This document shows positions 1 to 7,107 of a DNA stretch of 64,000 nt, piece after piece (the first letter of the stretch is position 1; every line of letters starts with the position of its first letter). The notes beneath the pieces were generated by a model. It did no database searches. It was not told the origin of the DNA and was given only the letters and a program-made list of their open reading frames with translations. The position numbers and the translations under genes are program-made. Location of the stretch: contig NZ_AP022563.1 in the NCBI RefSeq assembly GCF_010726645.1, positions 3,410,001 through 3,474,000 on the forward strand, given 5' to 3'. Origin of the DNA: Mycolicibacterium duvalii (lineage in GTDB: Bacteria; Actinomycetota; Actinomycetes; Mycobacteriales; Mycobacteriaceae).

Positions 1-193
1 ACATGGTGCCGACGGGCGTCTCGCGGACGTCGTCGCGCCATCCGGACAACAGCTGCGCCAACTCGGCCTCGGCGCGGTCGGTGGCGTACACCGGCTGCTG
101 CCCGGCCAGCGAGTCGAGGAACTGGTCGGTGCGGTTGATGTCGTTGAGCGACGGATCGCCTCCGTTGGCGCCCCAGCGTCCGAAGTCAGGCAT
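1..193 (-). CDS. rsdA: Anti-sigma-D factor RsdA, N-terminal part (runs off the window)
   Basis: Only the first 64 codons lie in the window; the frame is open to base 1. The visible part begins MPDFGRWGANGGDP and ends in a segment with LLSGWRDDVRE, which resembles the sigma-binding N-terminal domain of mycobacterial RsdA (Rv3413c), the membrane anti-sigma factor that holds SigD. The membrane segment and C-terminal part are outside the window. The ATG overlaps the sigD stop by 8 bases, so translation of the two is probably coupled, as expected of a sigma/anti-sigma pair. Identity rests on the position directly after sigD and on the N-terminal motif. Confidence 0.85.
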   Translation of the reverse strand, partial: MPDFGRWGANGGDPSLNDINRTDQFLDSLAGQQPVYATDRAEAELAQLLSGWRDDVRETPVGTM

Positions 194-764
194 GGCCGTG
201 TCCCGCCGTCGTGATCTCGGACTTCAGCCGGGAAAGCGCGCGGTGCTGAGCAACGCGCACCGCGCCCGGTGTGCTGCCGACGGCCTCGGCGGTCTCCTCG
301 GCGCTCATCCCCACCACGACGCGCAGGATCAGGATCTCCCGCTGCTTCTCGGGCAGGATCTGCAGCAACGCCTTCATCCGCGCCGCCGATTCGGAGTCGA
401 TCGCCAGCTGCTCGGGGCCGGCTTCGCCGGAGTGGCGCTCCGGGACGACGTCCATCGGATCGGACTTGTTCCGGGAAGCCGCCCGGTGCGCGTCAGCAAC
501 CTTATGCGCTGCGATCCCGTACACGAAGGCCAGAAACGGTCGTCCCTGATCCTTGTATCGCGGCAGCGCCGTGATGGCAGCCAAGCACACCTCCTGAGCA
601 ACGTCATCTGCCGAGAGGCCACTGCGTTCCGCAGAACCCACCCGCGCCCGGCAGTACCGGACGACGAGGGGGCGGATGGTCTCCAGCACCTCCCGGAGGG
701 CGTCCCGACTGCCGGCCACTGCCGCAGCAACGACATCATCGAGACGTTCTCCCGAAATTGTCAT
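186..764 (-). CDS. sigD: ECF-type RNA polymerase sigma factor SigD
   Basis: A 192-residue alternative sigma factor. Region 2 carries DDVAQEVCLAAITALPRY and region 4 is a helix-turn-helix from about LPEKQREILILRVVVG to the C-terminal RVAQHRALSRLK. It is very close to M. tuberculosis SigD (Rv3414c), which directs genes of lipid metabolism and the starvation/stationary response. The ATG at 764 is chosen because GGAGAG lies 10 bases upstream; a GTG at 800 would add 12 residues but has its purine run only 2 bases away. It overlaps the downstream rsdA gene by 8 bases, and free SigD should be controlled by RsdA. Confidence 0.95.
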   Translation of the reverse strand: MTISGERLDDVVAAAVAGSRDALREVLETIRPLVVRYCRARVGSAERSGLSADDVAQEVCLAAITALPRYKDQGRPFLAFVYGIAAHKVADAHRAASRNKSDPMDVVPERHSGEAGPEQLAIDSESAARMKALLQILPEKQREILILRVVVGMSAEETAEAVGSTPGAVRVAQHRALSRLKSEITTAGHGHA

Positions 765-888
765 CGTGCGCGATCTCTCCAGCGTTACGTCAGGACCCAC
801 TTCTCCCGGAGGACGAGGCGGCTGTATCAGTCGGTGGTTGTCGGGGCCGGTCAGCTAAACAATAACGACCGAGTACGCCGCAACCGCG

Positions 889-1683
889 TTACCGGGAACG
901 CCACACGCCGCCCCATCTCGACACCGCCGCGGCGGCATCGTCACGCACCGCCGTGACCTGCGCCTTGGTCCGGGTGTCGCTACCGATGTCGGCGAGCAGA
1001 CTCGCCACCGCCCATCGCAACGGCACCAGCCCCGACTCCTCGGTGGCCGCCAGCGCGGCTTCGGCCACCCGCCGCGAGGCCTCGAGGTCGCCGGCGCTGC
1101 AGTGCGCGGCCGCCAGCACGACCGCAGACTTGACGGCGTGCCGCGTCGAACCGAGCGCCTCGGCGCGTCCGACGGCCTGCTGCGCGAAGGTCACCGCACC
1201 GACACCGTCCCCGCGGACCATCGACAGCTCGGCCGACACCCACGCCAGCCGCACCGCCGGCCGTGGCGCGTCGGCGGTGCAGATCACGTCGGCGGCGCGG
1301 GCCAGTGCGCGCGCCGACGCGGCGAACCGGCCGACGCCCAGCGCGTCGGCGGCCAGCCCGATCAGCGCGTCGGCAGCCGCCTCGCCGGCACCGCCGGACA
1401 GCGCCCAGCCGCGCCCGTCGTACCCGCGCGCCGTGTCGTGCCAACCGAGTTGGCGCAAGAACGAGGCACGGGTGCTGTGGGCCAGCGACGCGAGGGGTCC
1501 CTCGGCCGTCGCCCGGAGTAGGCAGTCGAGGTCGGTCAGCGCGCTGGCGTAGCGGCCCTGCCCCGCGGCGGCGACGGCGCGGAGCCAGTGTTCGCCGGCA
1601 CTGTGCGCCGGCGGGAGCGGCCAGCGGCCGGGATGGCGCCCGAACGCCACGTCGGTCAACTCCACGGGCGCGGCATTGCTCAT
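889..1683 (-). CDS. Conserved TPR-like protein (Rv3415c family), function unknown
   Basis: A 264-residue alanine-rich protein that matches the position of Rv3415c between sigD and whiB3. The sequence is made of repeated amphipathic helices (for example AAGQGRYASALTDLDCLL, then several Ala/Leu helix pairs with GD or GR turns), suggesting a tetratricopeptide-like helical repeat. No signal peptide or membrane segment is seen, so it is probably cytoplasmic. It is read in the same direction as sigD with a gap of about 125 bases, so it may share transcription with sigD or have its own promoter. No catalytic motif is visible and I assign no function. Confidence 0.8.
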   Translation of the reverse strand: MSNAAPVELTDVAFGRHPGRWPLPPAHSAGEHWLRAVAAAGQGRYASALTDLDCLLRATAEGPLASLAHSTRASFLRQLGWHDTARGYDGRGWALSGGAGEAAADALIGLAADALGVGRFAASARALARAADVICTADAPRPAVRLAWVSAELSMVRGDGVGAVTFAQQAVGRAEALGSTRHAVKSAVVLAAAHCSAGDLEASRRVAEAALAATEESGLVPLRWAVASLLADIGSDTRTKAQVTAVRDDAAAAVSRWGGVWRSR

Positions 1684-2074
1684 CGGACGGCGACGCTATC
1701 AGCCACAAGAATTTTCGATTCGCGTCAGTTAACAATTCATGGACGCCGTGTTACGACAATGTCAACGGCGAAGAGGGCACGCCGAATTAGCTGTGTGCCA
1801 CCTGAAGAACTCAACAGCCAAAATGGGACAGTGATTGGGCTGCCACCACATTGCTTAGCACCGTTGTCGACATGCAAACTGCGCCTAGATGAACGCGATG
1901 TAAATTTTCTGCCTGCGGATATGCGGTTACGCACACCCCTGCGGTATTGACGGCAATTCCGAAGCCCTTCTACCTTGTGTGCACGAGTGGTCATCGGCGA
2001 CTGTGCTCGGTTTGATCGACAAACTCACGCGTCCACTGCGTACGCGAAAAGGGTGGACAGAGAGGGGTTTTCCC
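1684..2074. other. Divergent intergenic region upstream of whiB3 (391 bases)
   Basis: This is the longest gene-free stretch in the window. It separates the minus-strand Rv3415c-like gene from whiB3 and is clearly more AT-rich than the flanking genes between about 1700 and 1950. I see no convincing protein gene in it. A frame opening at 1979 that runs into whiB3 lacks WhiB-like sequence and is treated as leader. The length fits a long regulated 5' leader for whiB3. Confidence 0.6.
1947..1976 (+). promoter_or_regulatory. Candidate sigma-A-type promoter of whiB3
   Basis: TTGACG at 1947-1952 is followed after 18 bases by TACCTT at 1971-1976. This would give a leader of roughly 90 bases before the whiB3 ATG. 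The -35 is good and the -10 is only fair. It is the best candidate I see, not a proven start. Confidence 0.35.
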
Positions 2075-2365
2075 ATGCCACAGCCGCAACAGCTTCCGGG
2101 CCCGAATGCCGATGTCTGGGATTGGCAGATGCACGGTGTTTGCCGGGGGGTGGATTCCTCGATGTTCTTCCACCCCGACGGCGAACGCGGACGAGCCCGC
2201 GCGCAGCGCGAGATGCGCGCCAAGGAGATGTGCCGGCAATGCCCGGTGATCGCGCAGTGCCGCAGCCACGCGCTGGCGGTCGGTGAGCCCTACGGAATCT
2301 GGGGCGGGTTGAGCGAGTCCGAGCGGGAGTTGCTGCTCAAGCGCGGCATTCGCCGCACCGCCTGA
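2075..2365 (+). CDS. whiB3: Iron-sulfur transcriptional regulator WhiB3
   Basis: A 96-residue WhiB protein almost collinear with M. tuberculosis WhiB3. The four cluster-binding cysteines are C23, C53, C56 and C62 (C-x29-C-x2-C-x5-C), followed by GEPYGIWGGLSESE, the G-[VI]-W-G-G turn that contacts sigma factor, and a basic C-terminus (KRGIRRTA) that binds DNA. In mycobacteria WhiB3 senses O2, NO and redox state through its 4Fe-4S cluster and controls polyketide lipid synthesis. The ATG at 2075 is chosen over upstream in-frame codons because GAGAGGGG precedes it by 8 bases and the M. tuberculosis protein starts at the same MPQP. Its last 76 bases overlap the convergent methyltransferase gene. 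Confidence 0.96.
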   Translation: MPQPQQLPGPNADVWDWQMHGVCRGVDSSMFFHPDGERGRARAQREMRAKEMCRQCPVIAQCRSHALAVGEPYGIWGGLSESERELLLKRGIRRTA

Positions 2366-3117
2366 GCGCGGTGGACCCGGCGCGACGTGCCCGGCACCAA
2401 CTTCGGCACGTCCCGCCGGTACTGCCGGTACTCATCACCGAGCGCCGCCACCAGGTCCCGCTCCTCGAAATGCAGCGCCACCAGGATGTATCCGGTGGTG
2501 GCTGCCGCGAAGAGCAGGTGTCCCCGCGACATCGTCGGCGCGGCCCAGAACGCGACCAGGAAACCCAGCATCAACGGGTGGCGCACCAGGCGGTACAGCA
2601 GCGGCGTCCGGAAGTGCGCACCTCCTGGAGCCCGGTCGCGCCACGCGTCGATCACCTGACGCAGCCCGAACAGTTCGAAGTGGTTGAGCATGAACGTCGA
2701 GGCCACCACCGTCACCCAGCCGGCCGCCGCGACCGTCCAGATGACCGCACGCGCCGCCGGCGGGCCCACGTGCCACACCGTCCCGTCGATCGTGCGCCAC
2801 TGCCAGAACAGCAAGCCCAGCAGCGCGCTGGAGACCAGCACATAGGTGCTGCGCTCCACAGCGGCGGGAACGACCCGGGTCCAGCGCGCTTTGAACCCCG
2901 GGCGCGCCATGACGCTGTGCGGGATGGCGAAAGCCCCCAACAACGCCACGTTCACCAGCAGCGCCTCGGCCAACGACGCGTCGATGCCGCGGTCGACCGT
3001 GCGGGGGACCCCGATTCCGGTCACGAAGCCGACGGCATACAGGAAGGCAGCGAGAAACGCTGCGTAACAGATGATTCCGTAGATCAGTGCCGCTGAGCGG
3101 CGAAGCGTTGTGTTCAT
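2290..3117 (-). CDS. MddA/NnrU-like integral membrane methyltransferase
   Basis: A 275-residue membrane protein with about five hydrophobic helices. The C-terminal catalytic part of the isoprenylcysteine methyltransferase-like superfamily is visible: TPLLYRLVRHPLMLGFLVAF (RHP motif) and, further on, LHFEERDLVAALGDEYRQYR. This resembles MddA, which S-methylates methanethiol to dimethyl sulfide; the exact substrate here is inferred. The ATG lies one base after the stop of the HD-GYP/LuxR gene (TGA-C-ATG), so the two are coupled. The last 35 residues or so are arginine/serine-rich and run 76 bases into the 3' end of whiB3 on the other strand, suggesting an extended, weakly conserved tail. Confidence 0.75.
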   Translation of the reverse strand: MNTTLRRSAALIYGIICYAAFLAAFLYAVGFVTGIGVPRTVDRGIDASLAEALLVNVALLGAFAIPHSVMARPGFKARWTRVVPAAVERSTYVLVSSALLGLLFWQWRTIDGTVWHVGPPAARAVIWTVAAAGWVTVVASTFMLNHFELFGLRQVIDAWRDRAPGGAHFRTPLLYRLVRHPLMLGFLVAFWAAPTMSRGHLLFAAATTGYILVALHFEERDLVAALGDEYRQYRRDVPKLVPGTSRRVHRAQAVRRMPRLSSNSRSDSLNPPQIP

Positions 3118-3118
3118 G

Positions 3119-4699
3119 TCAGTTCACCAGTCCGTTCTGCAGGGCGTACATGCTCGCACCGATGCGGTTGGACACGCCGATCTTGGCGTAGGTCCGCTCC
3201 ACGTGGTTGCGTGCGGTTTTCTCCGAGATCACCAGCGCCGCGGCGATCTCCTTGTTCGACGCGCCGGTCGCCACGAGGCGCAGCACGTCGGTCTCCCGCG
3301 GGGTCAGGCCGTGCGGGCGGGGACGTACCCGCAGGGCGCGGCGCCCCGCGGCGTACAGCACCGCCTCGGTCGCCGCGGCGTCGAGCTCACCGGCTTGGAC
3401 CCGCTCTTTGACGCGCCGCTCGGCATCGGCCGCGGACAGTGCCGGCCGGTAGGGCCGCGGCTCCAGCGCCGCCTGATAGCTCACCGCCGCGGCGAGGATC
3501 CGGTCGGGCATGCGCAGCGCTCCGCCGACGACGCCGCGGGGGTAGCCGGAACCGTCGACGCATTCGTGGTGGTTCCCGGCAAGCTCGGCGACCTCGCGTA
3601 ACCCCGGGACCTGGCTGAGGATCCGCACCGTCAGATACGGATGCAGCCGCACATGCTCGAACTCACCGGGGGTCAGCACCGCCGGCTTGGACCACACCCG
3701 GTAAGACACCCCGATGCGCCCGAGGTCGTGCACGTACCCGGCCCGCCGGATGGTCGAGACCTCGGCCTCGTCGAGCCCGGCCGAGCGCGCCGCACCCGCG
3801 GCGAGGTCCGCGACGGCGCGGGAATGCCCCAGGGTGAACGGACATTTGAGATCGACGAACTCGCCGAGGGCCCGCAGGAGCGTGTCGAGCTCCGCGCCGT
3901 CGAGCCGCTCGCCGCGGTCCGGCGACTCGTGCAGCGCGGCGTGCCAGGTGTCGCCGGCCGGCGGTCCGGCCAGGATCGGCTCCGCGTCGGCGAGGAACGC
4001 GTCGGCGACGACGGGGTCGAACTGCCCGCCCCGGCGTGACCTGACCACCGCGACGGCGCCCGGGATCCCGAGGGTGCGGTGATGAACCTCGACCGTGTCC
4101 GCCAACTGCGCCACCCGGATCGCGATCGGCAGGTGCTCACCGGCGGCGCCGTGCGGGAGCCCGCTGCCGTCGAACCGTTCGAACGTGAAGCCCAGCGCGT
4201 GTTGGACGTCGCGGCTCAGCCCCATCCGTTCGGCCAGCAGCGCCGCCGACGTGCAGTGGGAGTGGATCAGCGCCACGAGTTGGGCGCGGGTGCTCACCAC
4301 CAACGACGCGATGGTCAGCAGGCGTCGCGAAATCGGTTGTCCGCGTCCGATATTCGACAGCAGAAAGCGATAGTACGGCAACCCGGACCAGTCGACGGAG
4401 TAGGAATCGCGGCGGACCGCGATGTCGTCGCCGAACCAGCGGGCGTACTCGTGGGAGTCGGCGTGGCAGCCGATCCACATCACCAGCGCGGTGTAGTAGA
4501 CGCAGTCACGCTGGGCGCGGTCCAGGCCGAGGCGGTCGGCGATCCGGGTGCCGATCAGCGCCGAGCGCAGCATGTGCTCGGCGGGCTGGCCCAAGCCGAG
4601 ATCCACGGCCACCGAGAGGGCCGCGAGCAACTCGGCCCGGGACGGGCCCGTCGCTGCGTGCACAGCTTCGAGTGTGCGCCTCGCTACGGCCCGGGACAT
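3119..4699 (-). CDS. Tandem HD-GYP-like phosphohydrolase with C-terminal LuxR DNA-binding domain
   Basis: A 526-residue protein with three parts. The first half is a degenerate HD-GYP-like unit: HADSHEYARW, FERFDGSGLPHG (where HHE..DGSGYP is expected) and GGQFDPVVADAFL. The second unit has intact signatures: GYVHDLGRIGVSYRVWSKP, LHPYLTVRIL and NHHECVDGSGYPRG, expected to bind a metal pair and cleave cyclic di-GMP or a related dinucleotide. The last 65 residues are a LuxR/NarL helix-turn-helix beginning GLTPRETDVLRLVATGASNKEI. It is therefore likely a transcription factor that senses or degrades a nucleotide signal. The ATG at 4699 is one base after the upstream stop (TGA-C-ATG); an upstream in-frame extension lies inside that gene and is not used. 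Confidence 0.85.
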   Translation of the reverse strand: MSRAVARRTLEAVHAATGPSRAELLAALSVAVDLGLGQPAEHMLRSALIGTRIADRLGLDRAQRDCVYYTALVMWIGCHADSHEYARWFGDDIAVRRDSYSVDWSGLPYYRFLLSNIGRGQPISRRLLTIASLVVSTRAQLVALIHSHCTSAALLAERMGLSRDVQHALGFTFERFDGSGLPHGAAGEHLPIAIRVAQLADTVEVHHRTLGIPGAVAVVRSRRGGQFDPVVADAFLADAEPILAGPPAGDTWHAALHESPDRGERLDGAELDTLLRALGEFVDLKCPFTLGHSRAVADLAAGAARSAGLDEAEVSTIRRAGYVHDLGRIGVSYRVWSKPAVLTPGEFEHVRLHPYLTVRILSQVPGLREVAELAGNHHECVDGSGYPRGVVGGALRMPDRILAAAVSYQAALEPRPYRPALSAADAERRVKERVQAGELDAAATEAVLYAAGRRALRVRPRPHGLTPRETDVLRLVATGASNKEIAAALVISEKTARNHVERTYAKIGVSNRIGASMYALQNGLVN

Positions 4700-4700
4700 G

Positions 4701-5462
4701 TCAAGTCGCCAGATCCAGTGCGCTTCGATGCCGGGTCGGGTCGAACGCGTCGAACCGGCCCTGCCCGACCACGGCCAGCCCGCGCTGCGGCGCCCGGAAG
4801 TCGCCGAGCCGGGCCTGGTCGGGCAACGGTGCGACCGGCCCGAGATCACGGCCGAACAGGAATGCGCGGCTGGTGCGCACCGCCCACATCTGCCGCGGCG
4901 CGATGCGGAAGTGCTGCCCGTTGGGCATCGTGCCCGCCAGCCGCACCTGACCGGCGCCCAGCATCGTGCCGGCCAACCGGCCGATCACGCCCAGTGCGCC
5001 CGTGCTGGTCCAGAGTTGCTCGGGCAGTCGAGTCGCGACGGCCGTCAGCGCGCGGGTGGTCGCGGTGGCGTGCAGTTCCAGGGCCCACTCCAGCACGCCG
5101 GGGATCGCGATGACCAGCGCGTTGTCCCCGGTCCACGTCGCCTCAACCGGACAGACGACGGCGTCGTTGGTGGTTGCGGTGCTGAAGTAGCGGGCGCAAC
5201 TGTGTTCGGCGGGCGTCGTCGCATAGAACGTCCAGGTGCCGTCCGGCGCGCGATGCCACACCGACCGGTAGCCCGGCACCGAGTCCGGCAGGAACGAGGC
5301 GGCCGGGAAATCCCGGTAGGCCAGGTAGTGACCGGTTGCGAACGGCAAGCCCATCACCCCGAAACCGGTGACGGTCTCGTCGGGGCCGGCCGGCAGGATC
5401 GGTGTGCGGGCCACCGCAGCGGCGGCGGAGCGAGGAGATCGAGCAGATGTGGTGGTTGTCAT
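4701..5462 (-). CDS. Conserved protein of unknown function, co-translated with the HD-GYP/LuxR gene
   Basis: A 253-residue protein I do not recognise. The N-terminal 20 residues are low complexity; the rest looks like a beta-rich fold (GHYLAYRDFPAASFLPD, WHRAPDGTWTFYAT, then alternating hydrophobic strands), with WTGDNALVIAIPGVLEWALE in the middle. There is no clear signal peptide and no catalytic signature. It is followed by the HD-GYP/LuxR regulator after one base and then the MddA-like gene after one base, so the three are almost certainly one operon, and this protein is either the effector or the ligand-handling partner of the regulator. It starts 60 bases after the class I DAHP synthase stop. 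Confidence 0.7.
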   Translation of the reverse strand: MTTTTSARSPRSAAAAVARTPILPAGPDETVTGFGVMGLPFATGHYLAYRDFPAASFLPDSVPGYRSVWHRAPDGTWTFYATTPAEHSCARYFSTATTNDAVVCPVEATWTGDNALVIAIPGVLEWALELHATATTRALTAVATRLPEQLWTSTGALGVIGRLAGTMLGAGQVRLAGTMPNGQHFRIAPRQMWAVRTSRAFLFGRDLGPVAPLPDQARLGDFRAPQRGLAVVGQGRFDAFDPTRHRSALDLAT

Positions 5463-5498
5463 GGCTGCCAGCGTGGCGCCGCACCCCGTCCGCCGGCA

Positions 5499-5514
5499 TG
5501 AGGCGGATGCCTCA
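5499..5514. repeat. Short inverted repeat between the DAHP synthase and the downstream operon
   Basis: TGAGGC at 5499-5504 and GCCTCA at 5509-5514 form a perfect 6-bp stem with a GGAT loop; an overlapping second repeat is GGCAT/ATGCC. It lies in the 60-base gap before the unknown protein gene. It could be an operator for the LuxR-type regulator two genes on or a weak stop signal for the DAHP synthase mRNA; the sequence does not decide. Confidence 0.35.
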
Positions 5515-5522
5515 AATTCCGC

Positions 5523-6578
5523 CTAGTTACGCCGGGCCAGCTCGCGCAGCACCGAGTCCGTCGCCGCCCAGTCCATGCACTTGTCGGTGACGGACTGCCC
5601 GTAGGTCAGCGGCGCGGAGTCCGGCGCCTGCGCACCGGCCACCAGGAAGCTCTCCAGCATCACGCCGCTGACCGGCGCGCCGTCGCGCACCATCTGGGCG
5701 ACCTCGGTGGCCACTCCGGCCTGACGGAGGTGGTCCTTGCCGGAATTGGCGTGGCTGCAGTCGATCACCACGCGGCCCGGCAGCCCGGCGGCGACCAGCT
5801 TGGCCGCGGTCGCGGTGACCGCCTCGGCCGAGTAGTTGGGGCCGTCGGTGCCGCCGCGCAGGATCACGTGACAGTCCTCGTTGCCCTCGGTGCTGACCAC
5901 GGCACCCCGGCCCAGATCGTCCATGCCGAAGAAGACGTGCTGGGCGGCCGCGGCTTTGACCCCGTCGACGGCCACCTGAATGTTGCCGTCGGTGCCGTTC
6001 TTGAAGCCGACGGGCATCGACAGCCCCGAGGCGAGCTGACGGTGCACCTGGGATTCGGTGGTGCGGGCGCCGATCGCGCCCCATGCCACCGCGTCGGCGA
6101 TGTACTGCGGGCTGGTGGGTTCGAGGAACTCGCACCCCACCGGCAGGCCGATGTCGATGATGTCGAGCAGTAACTGGCGGGCGATGCGCAGACCGCGGGC
6201 CACGTCGAAGGTGTTGTCCATACCGGGGTCGTTGATGAGCCCCTTCCAGCCGATCGTGGTGCGGGGCTTCTCGAAGTACACCCGCATGACGATCTTGAGC
6301 CGGTCGCCGAGTTCTTCGGCGAGCTTGGCCAGCCGGCTCGCGTAGTCGAGCGCGGCTGCCGGGTCGTGCACCGAGCACGGTCCGACCACGACCAGCAGAC
6401 GGTTGTCGCGGCCGGCCAGGATGTCGGCGATCTCGTCGCGATCGCGGGCCACCCGCTCGGCGCGGCGGGCGCCCAGCGGGAACTCCGTCAGCACGTCGTG
6501 CGGGCTGGGAATCTCGGTGAATCGCCGAATGCGCCGGTCAGACGTGGCGGGCGGAGTGGCGATCTGCGCCAGATTCAT
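5523..6578 (-). CDS. aroF: 3-deoxy-7-phosphoheptulonate synthase, class I (DAHP synthase)
   Basis: A 351-residue enzyme condensing phosphoenolpyruvate and erythrose 4-phosphate, the first step of the shikimate pathway. Class I motifs are clear: LVVVGPCSVHD, KPRTTIGWKG, GARTTESQVHRQLASGL, VGFKNGTDG and VIDCSHANSGKDH. This is the AroF/AroG/AroH type, unrelated in sequence to the class II AroG (Rv2178c) that serves M. tuberculosis, so it is probably a second, separately regulated isozyme. The N-terminal extension (RRIRRFTEIPSPHDVLTEFP) is the part that forms the amino-acid feedback site in class I enzymes. AGGAAGG lies 9 bases before the ATG. The gene is preceded by a leader with an aromatic-rich reading frame and alternative hairpins. 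Confidence 0.95.
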   Translation of the reverse strand: MNLAQIATPPATSDRRIRRFTEIPSPHDVLTEFPLGARRAERVARDRDEIADILAGRDNRLLVVVGPCSVHDPAAALDYASRLAKLAEELGDRLKIVMRVYFEKPRTTIGWKGLINDPGMDNTFDVARGLRIARQLLLDIIDIGLPVGCEFLEPTSPQYIADAVAWGAIGARTTESQVHRQLASGLSMPVGFKNGTDGNIQVAVDGVKAAAAQHVFFGMDDLGRGAVVSTEGNEDCHVILRGGTDGPNYSAEAVTATAAKLVAAGLPGRVVIDCSHANSGKDHLRQAGVATEVAQMVRDGAPVSGVMLESFLVAGAQAPDSAPLTYGQSVTDKCMDWAATDSVLRELARRN

Positions 6579-6626
6579 CGTGGGGTGCCTTCCTGGTGAC
6601 GGGCACCTGCACGAGTCCGGCGCCCT

Positions 6627-6661
6627 GAATGACGAAAGGCAGCGACCTGGTGGTCACTGCC
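6627..6661 (-). terminator. Terminator-like hairpin of the DAHP synthase leader (putative attenuator)
   Basis: On the minus strand GGCAGTGACC (6661-6652) pairs with GGTCGCTGCC (6647-6638) around an ACCA loop, ten pairs with one G-T wobble, followed directly by TTTCGTCATT. It lies 49 bases upstream of the DAHP synthase ATG and 23 bases beyond the leader stop codon, where an attenuator terminator belongs. The T-tract is interrupted, as is common in mycobacteria. Confidence 0.6.
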
Positions 6662-6663
6662 TG

Positions 6664-6730
6664 GGCTCCGGGTGGATTGCGTGCTTAGCGCTGCGCTTTA
6701 TCGGCTCCGCCCGGAGCCTTGATAAAGCGC
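6664..6730 (-). promoter_or_regulatory. Alternative pairing segments of the DAHP synthase leader
   Basis: A hairpin is formed by GCGCTTTATC and GATAAAGCGC (6730-6721 with 6702-6693), extended inside by GGCTCC/GGAGCC with a two-base bulge. The inner 5' segment GGCTCCGGG (6718-6710, minus strand) can pair equally well with CCCGGAGCC at 6672-6664, just before the terminator-like hairpin. The two pairings exclude one another. The first hairpin lies inside the leader reading frame, so ribosome position could choose between them. Confidence 0.6.
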
Positions 6731-6759
6731 CAATAGGCGACGCACACACCGCTGTACAC
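6685..6759 (-). CDS. Putative aromatic leader peptide of the DAHP synthase gene (24 residues)
   Basis: A 25-codon frame, GTG to TAA, encodes 24 residues with Tyr2, then Tyr9-Trp10-Arg11-Phe12 in the segment CVAYWRFIKAPGG. The GTG is exactly six bases after the putative -10 TAGCCT, so it would be the first codon of a leaderless transcript; no Shine-Dalgarno is seen. The Tyr-Trp-Phe codons fall at the base of a 10-bp hairpin, and a terminator-like hairpin follows the stop codon. The likely role is to couple translation speed at aromatic codons to transcription of the class I DAHP synthase. That it is translated is inference. Confidence 0.55.
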   Translation of the reverse strand: MYSGVCVAYWRFIKAPGGADKAQR

Positions 6760-6765
6760 GCCGAC

Positions 6766-6795
6766 AGGCTATACCGTGCCCGGAAGACCGGCCAA
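6766..6795 (-). promoter_or_regulatory. Putative promoter of the DAHP synthase leader
   Basis: On the minus strand TTGGCC (6795-6790), an 18-base spacer and TAGCCT (6771-6766) are followed by six bases and the leader GTG at 6759. The -10 fits the TANNNT pattern of mycobacterial promoters, and the spacing predicts a transcript starting at the GTG. Confidence 0.5.
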
Positions 6796-6839
6796 ATCGG
6801 GCCGGTTTCGTCCCCGGCGCGAGCGTCAAATCGACAGGC

Positions 6840-7103
6840 ATGAGCCACGCACCGGAGGATCCCGCCGAGGACCCGACCAACACCGACGATGCCCGGCAAC
6901 GGTGGTTGTCAGCCGTCGCCGCGGACCCTCGCACCCGACCGCAGCACTGCGCCGCCGCCGAGGTGCTGGCGCACGAACCGCAGGTGCCCGACGAGCACGT
7001 CCCCGCCGCCGAGGAGCTGGTGCAGATGGGTCTGGCCTGGCGCAACGAGCTCGAGGGGGTGCTCTCCTACACGCCCATCGACCCGGCGGGCAAGCCGGCC
7101 TGA
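6840..7103 (+). CDS. Small conserved hypothetical protein
   Basis: An 87-residue acidic soluble protein (MSHAPEDPAEDPTNTDDA at the N-terminus, then helices through QRWLSAVAADPRTRPQHCAAAEVLAHEP and VPAAEELVQMGLAWRNELEG). No known motif, membrane segment or signal peptide is visible. It diverges from the DAHP synthase leader and ends 4 bases before the convergent secreted-protein gene. No good Shine-Dalgarno precedes the ATG, so the start is uncertain. Coding is supported by the regular acidic composition rather than by a recognised family. Confidence 0.6.
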   Translation: MSHAPEDPAEDPTNTDDARQRWLSAVAADPRTRPQHCAAAEVLAHEPQVPDEHVPAAEELVQMGLAWRNELEGVLSYTPIDPAGKPA

Positions 7104-7107
7104 GGGC

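Noticed and set aside
781..892. SigD-type -35 motif GTAACGCT (minus strand, 788-781) and GTAACGCG (892-885) as autoregulatory sigD promoters
   Set aside because: The consensus as I recall it also needs a CGAT -10 about 16 bases downstream, and neither copy has it. The first is also too close to the sigD start.
1979..2074. Upstream in-frame extension of whiB3
   Set aside because: The extra 32 residues are not WhiB-like, and the ATG at 2075 has a strong ribosome site and matches the known protein start.
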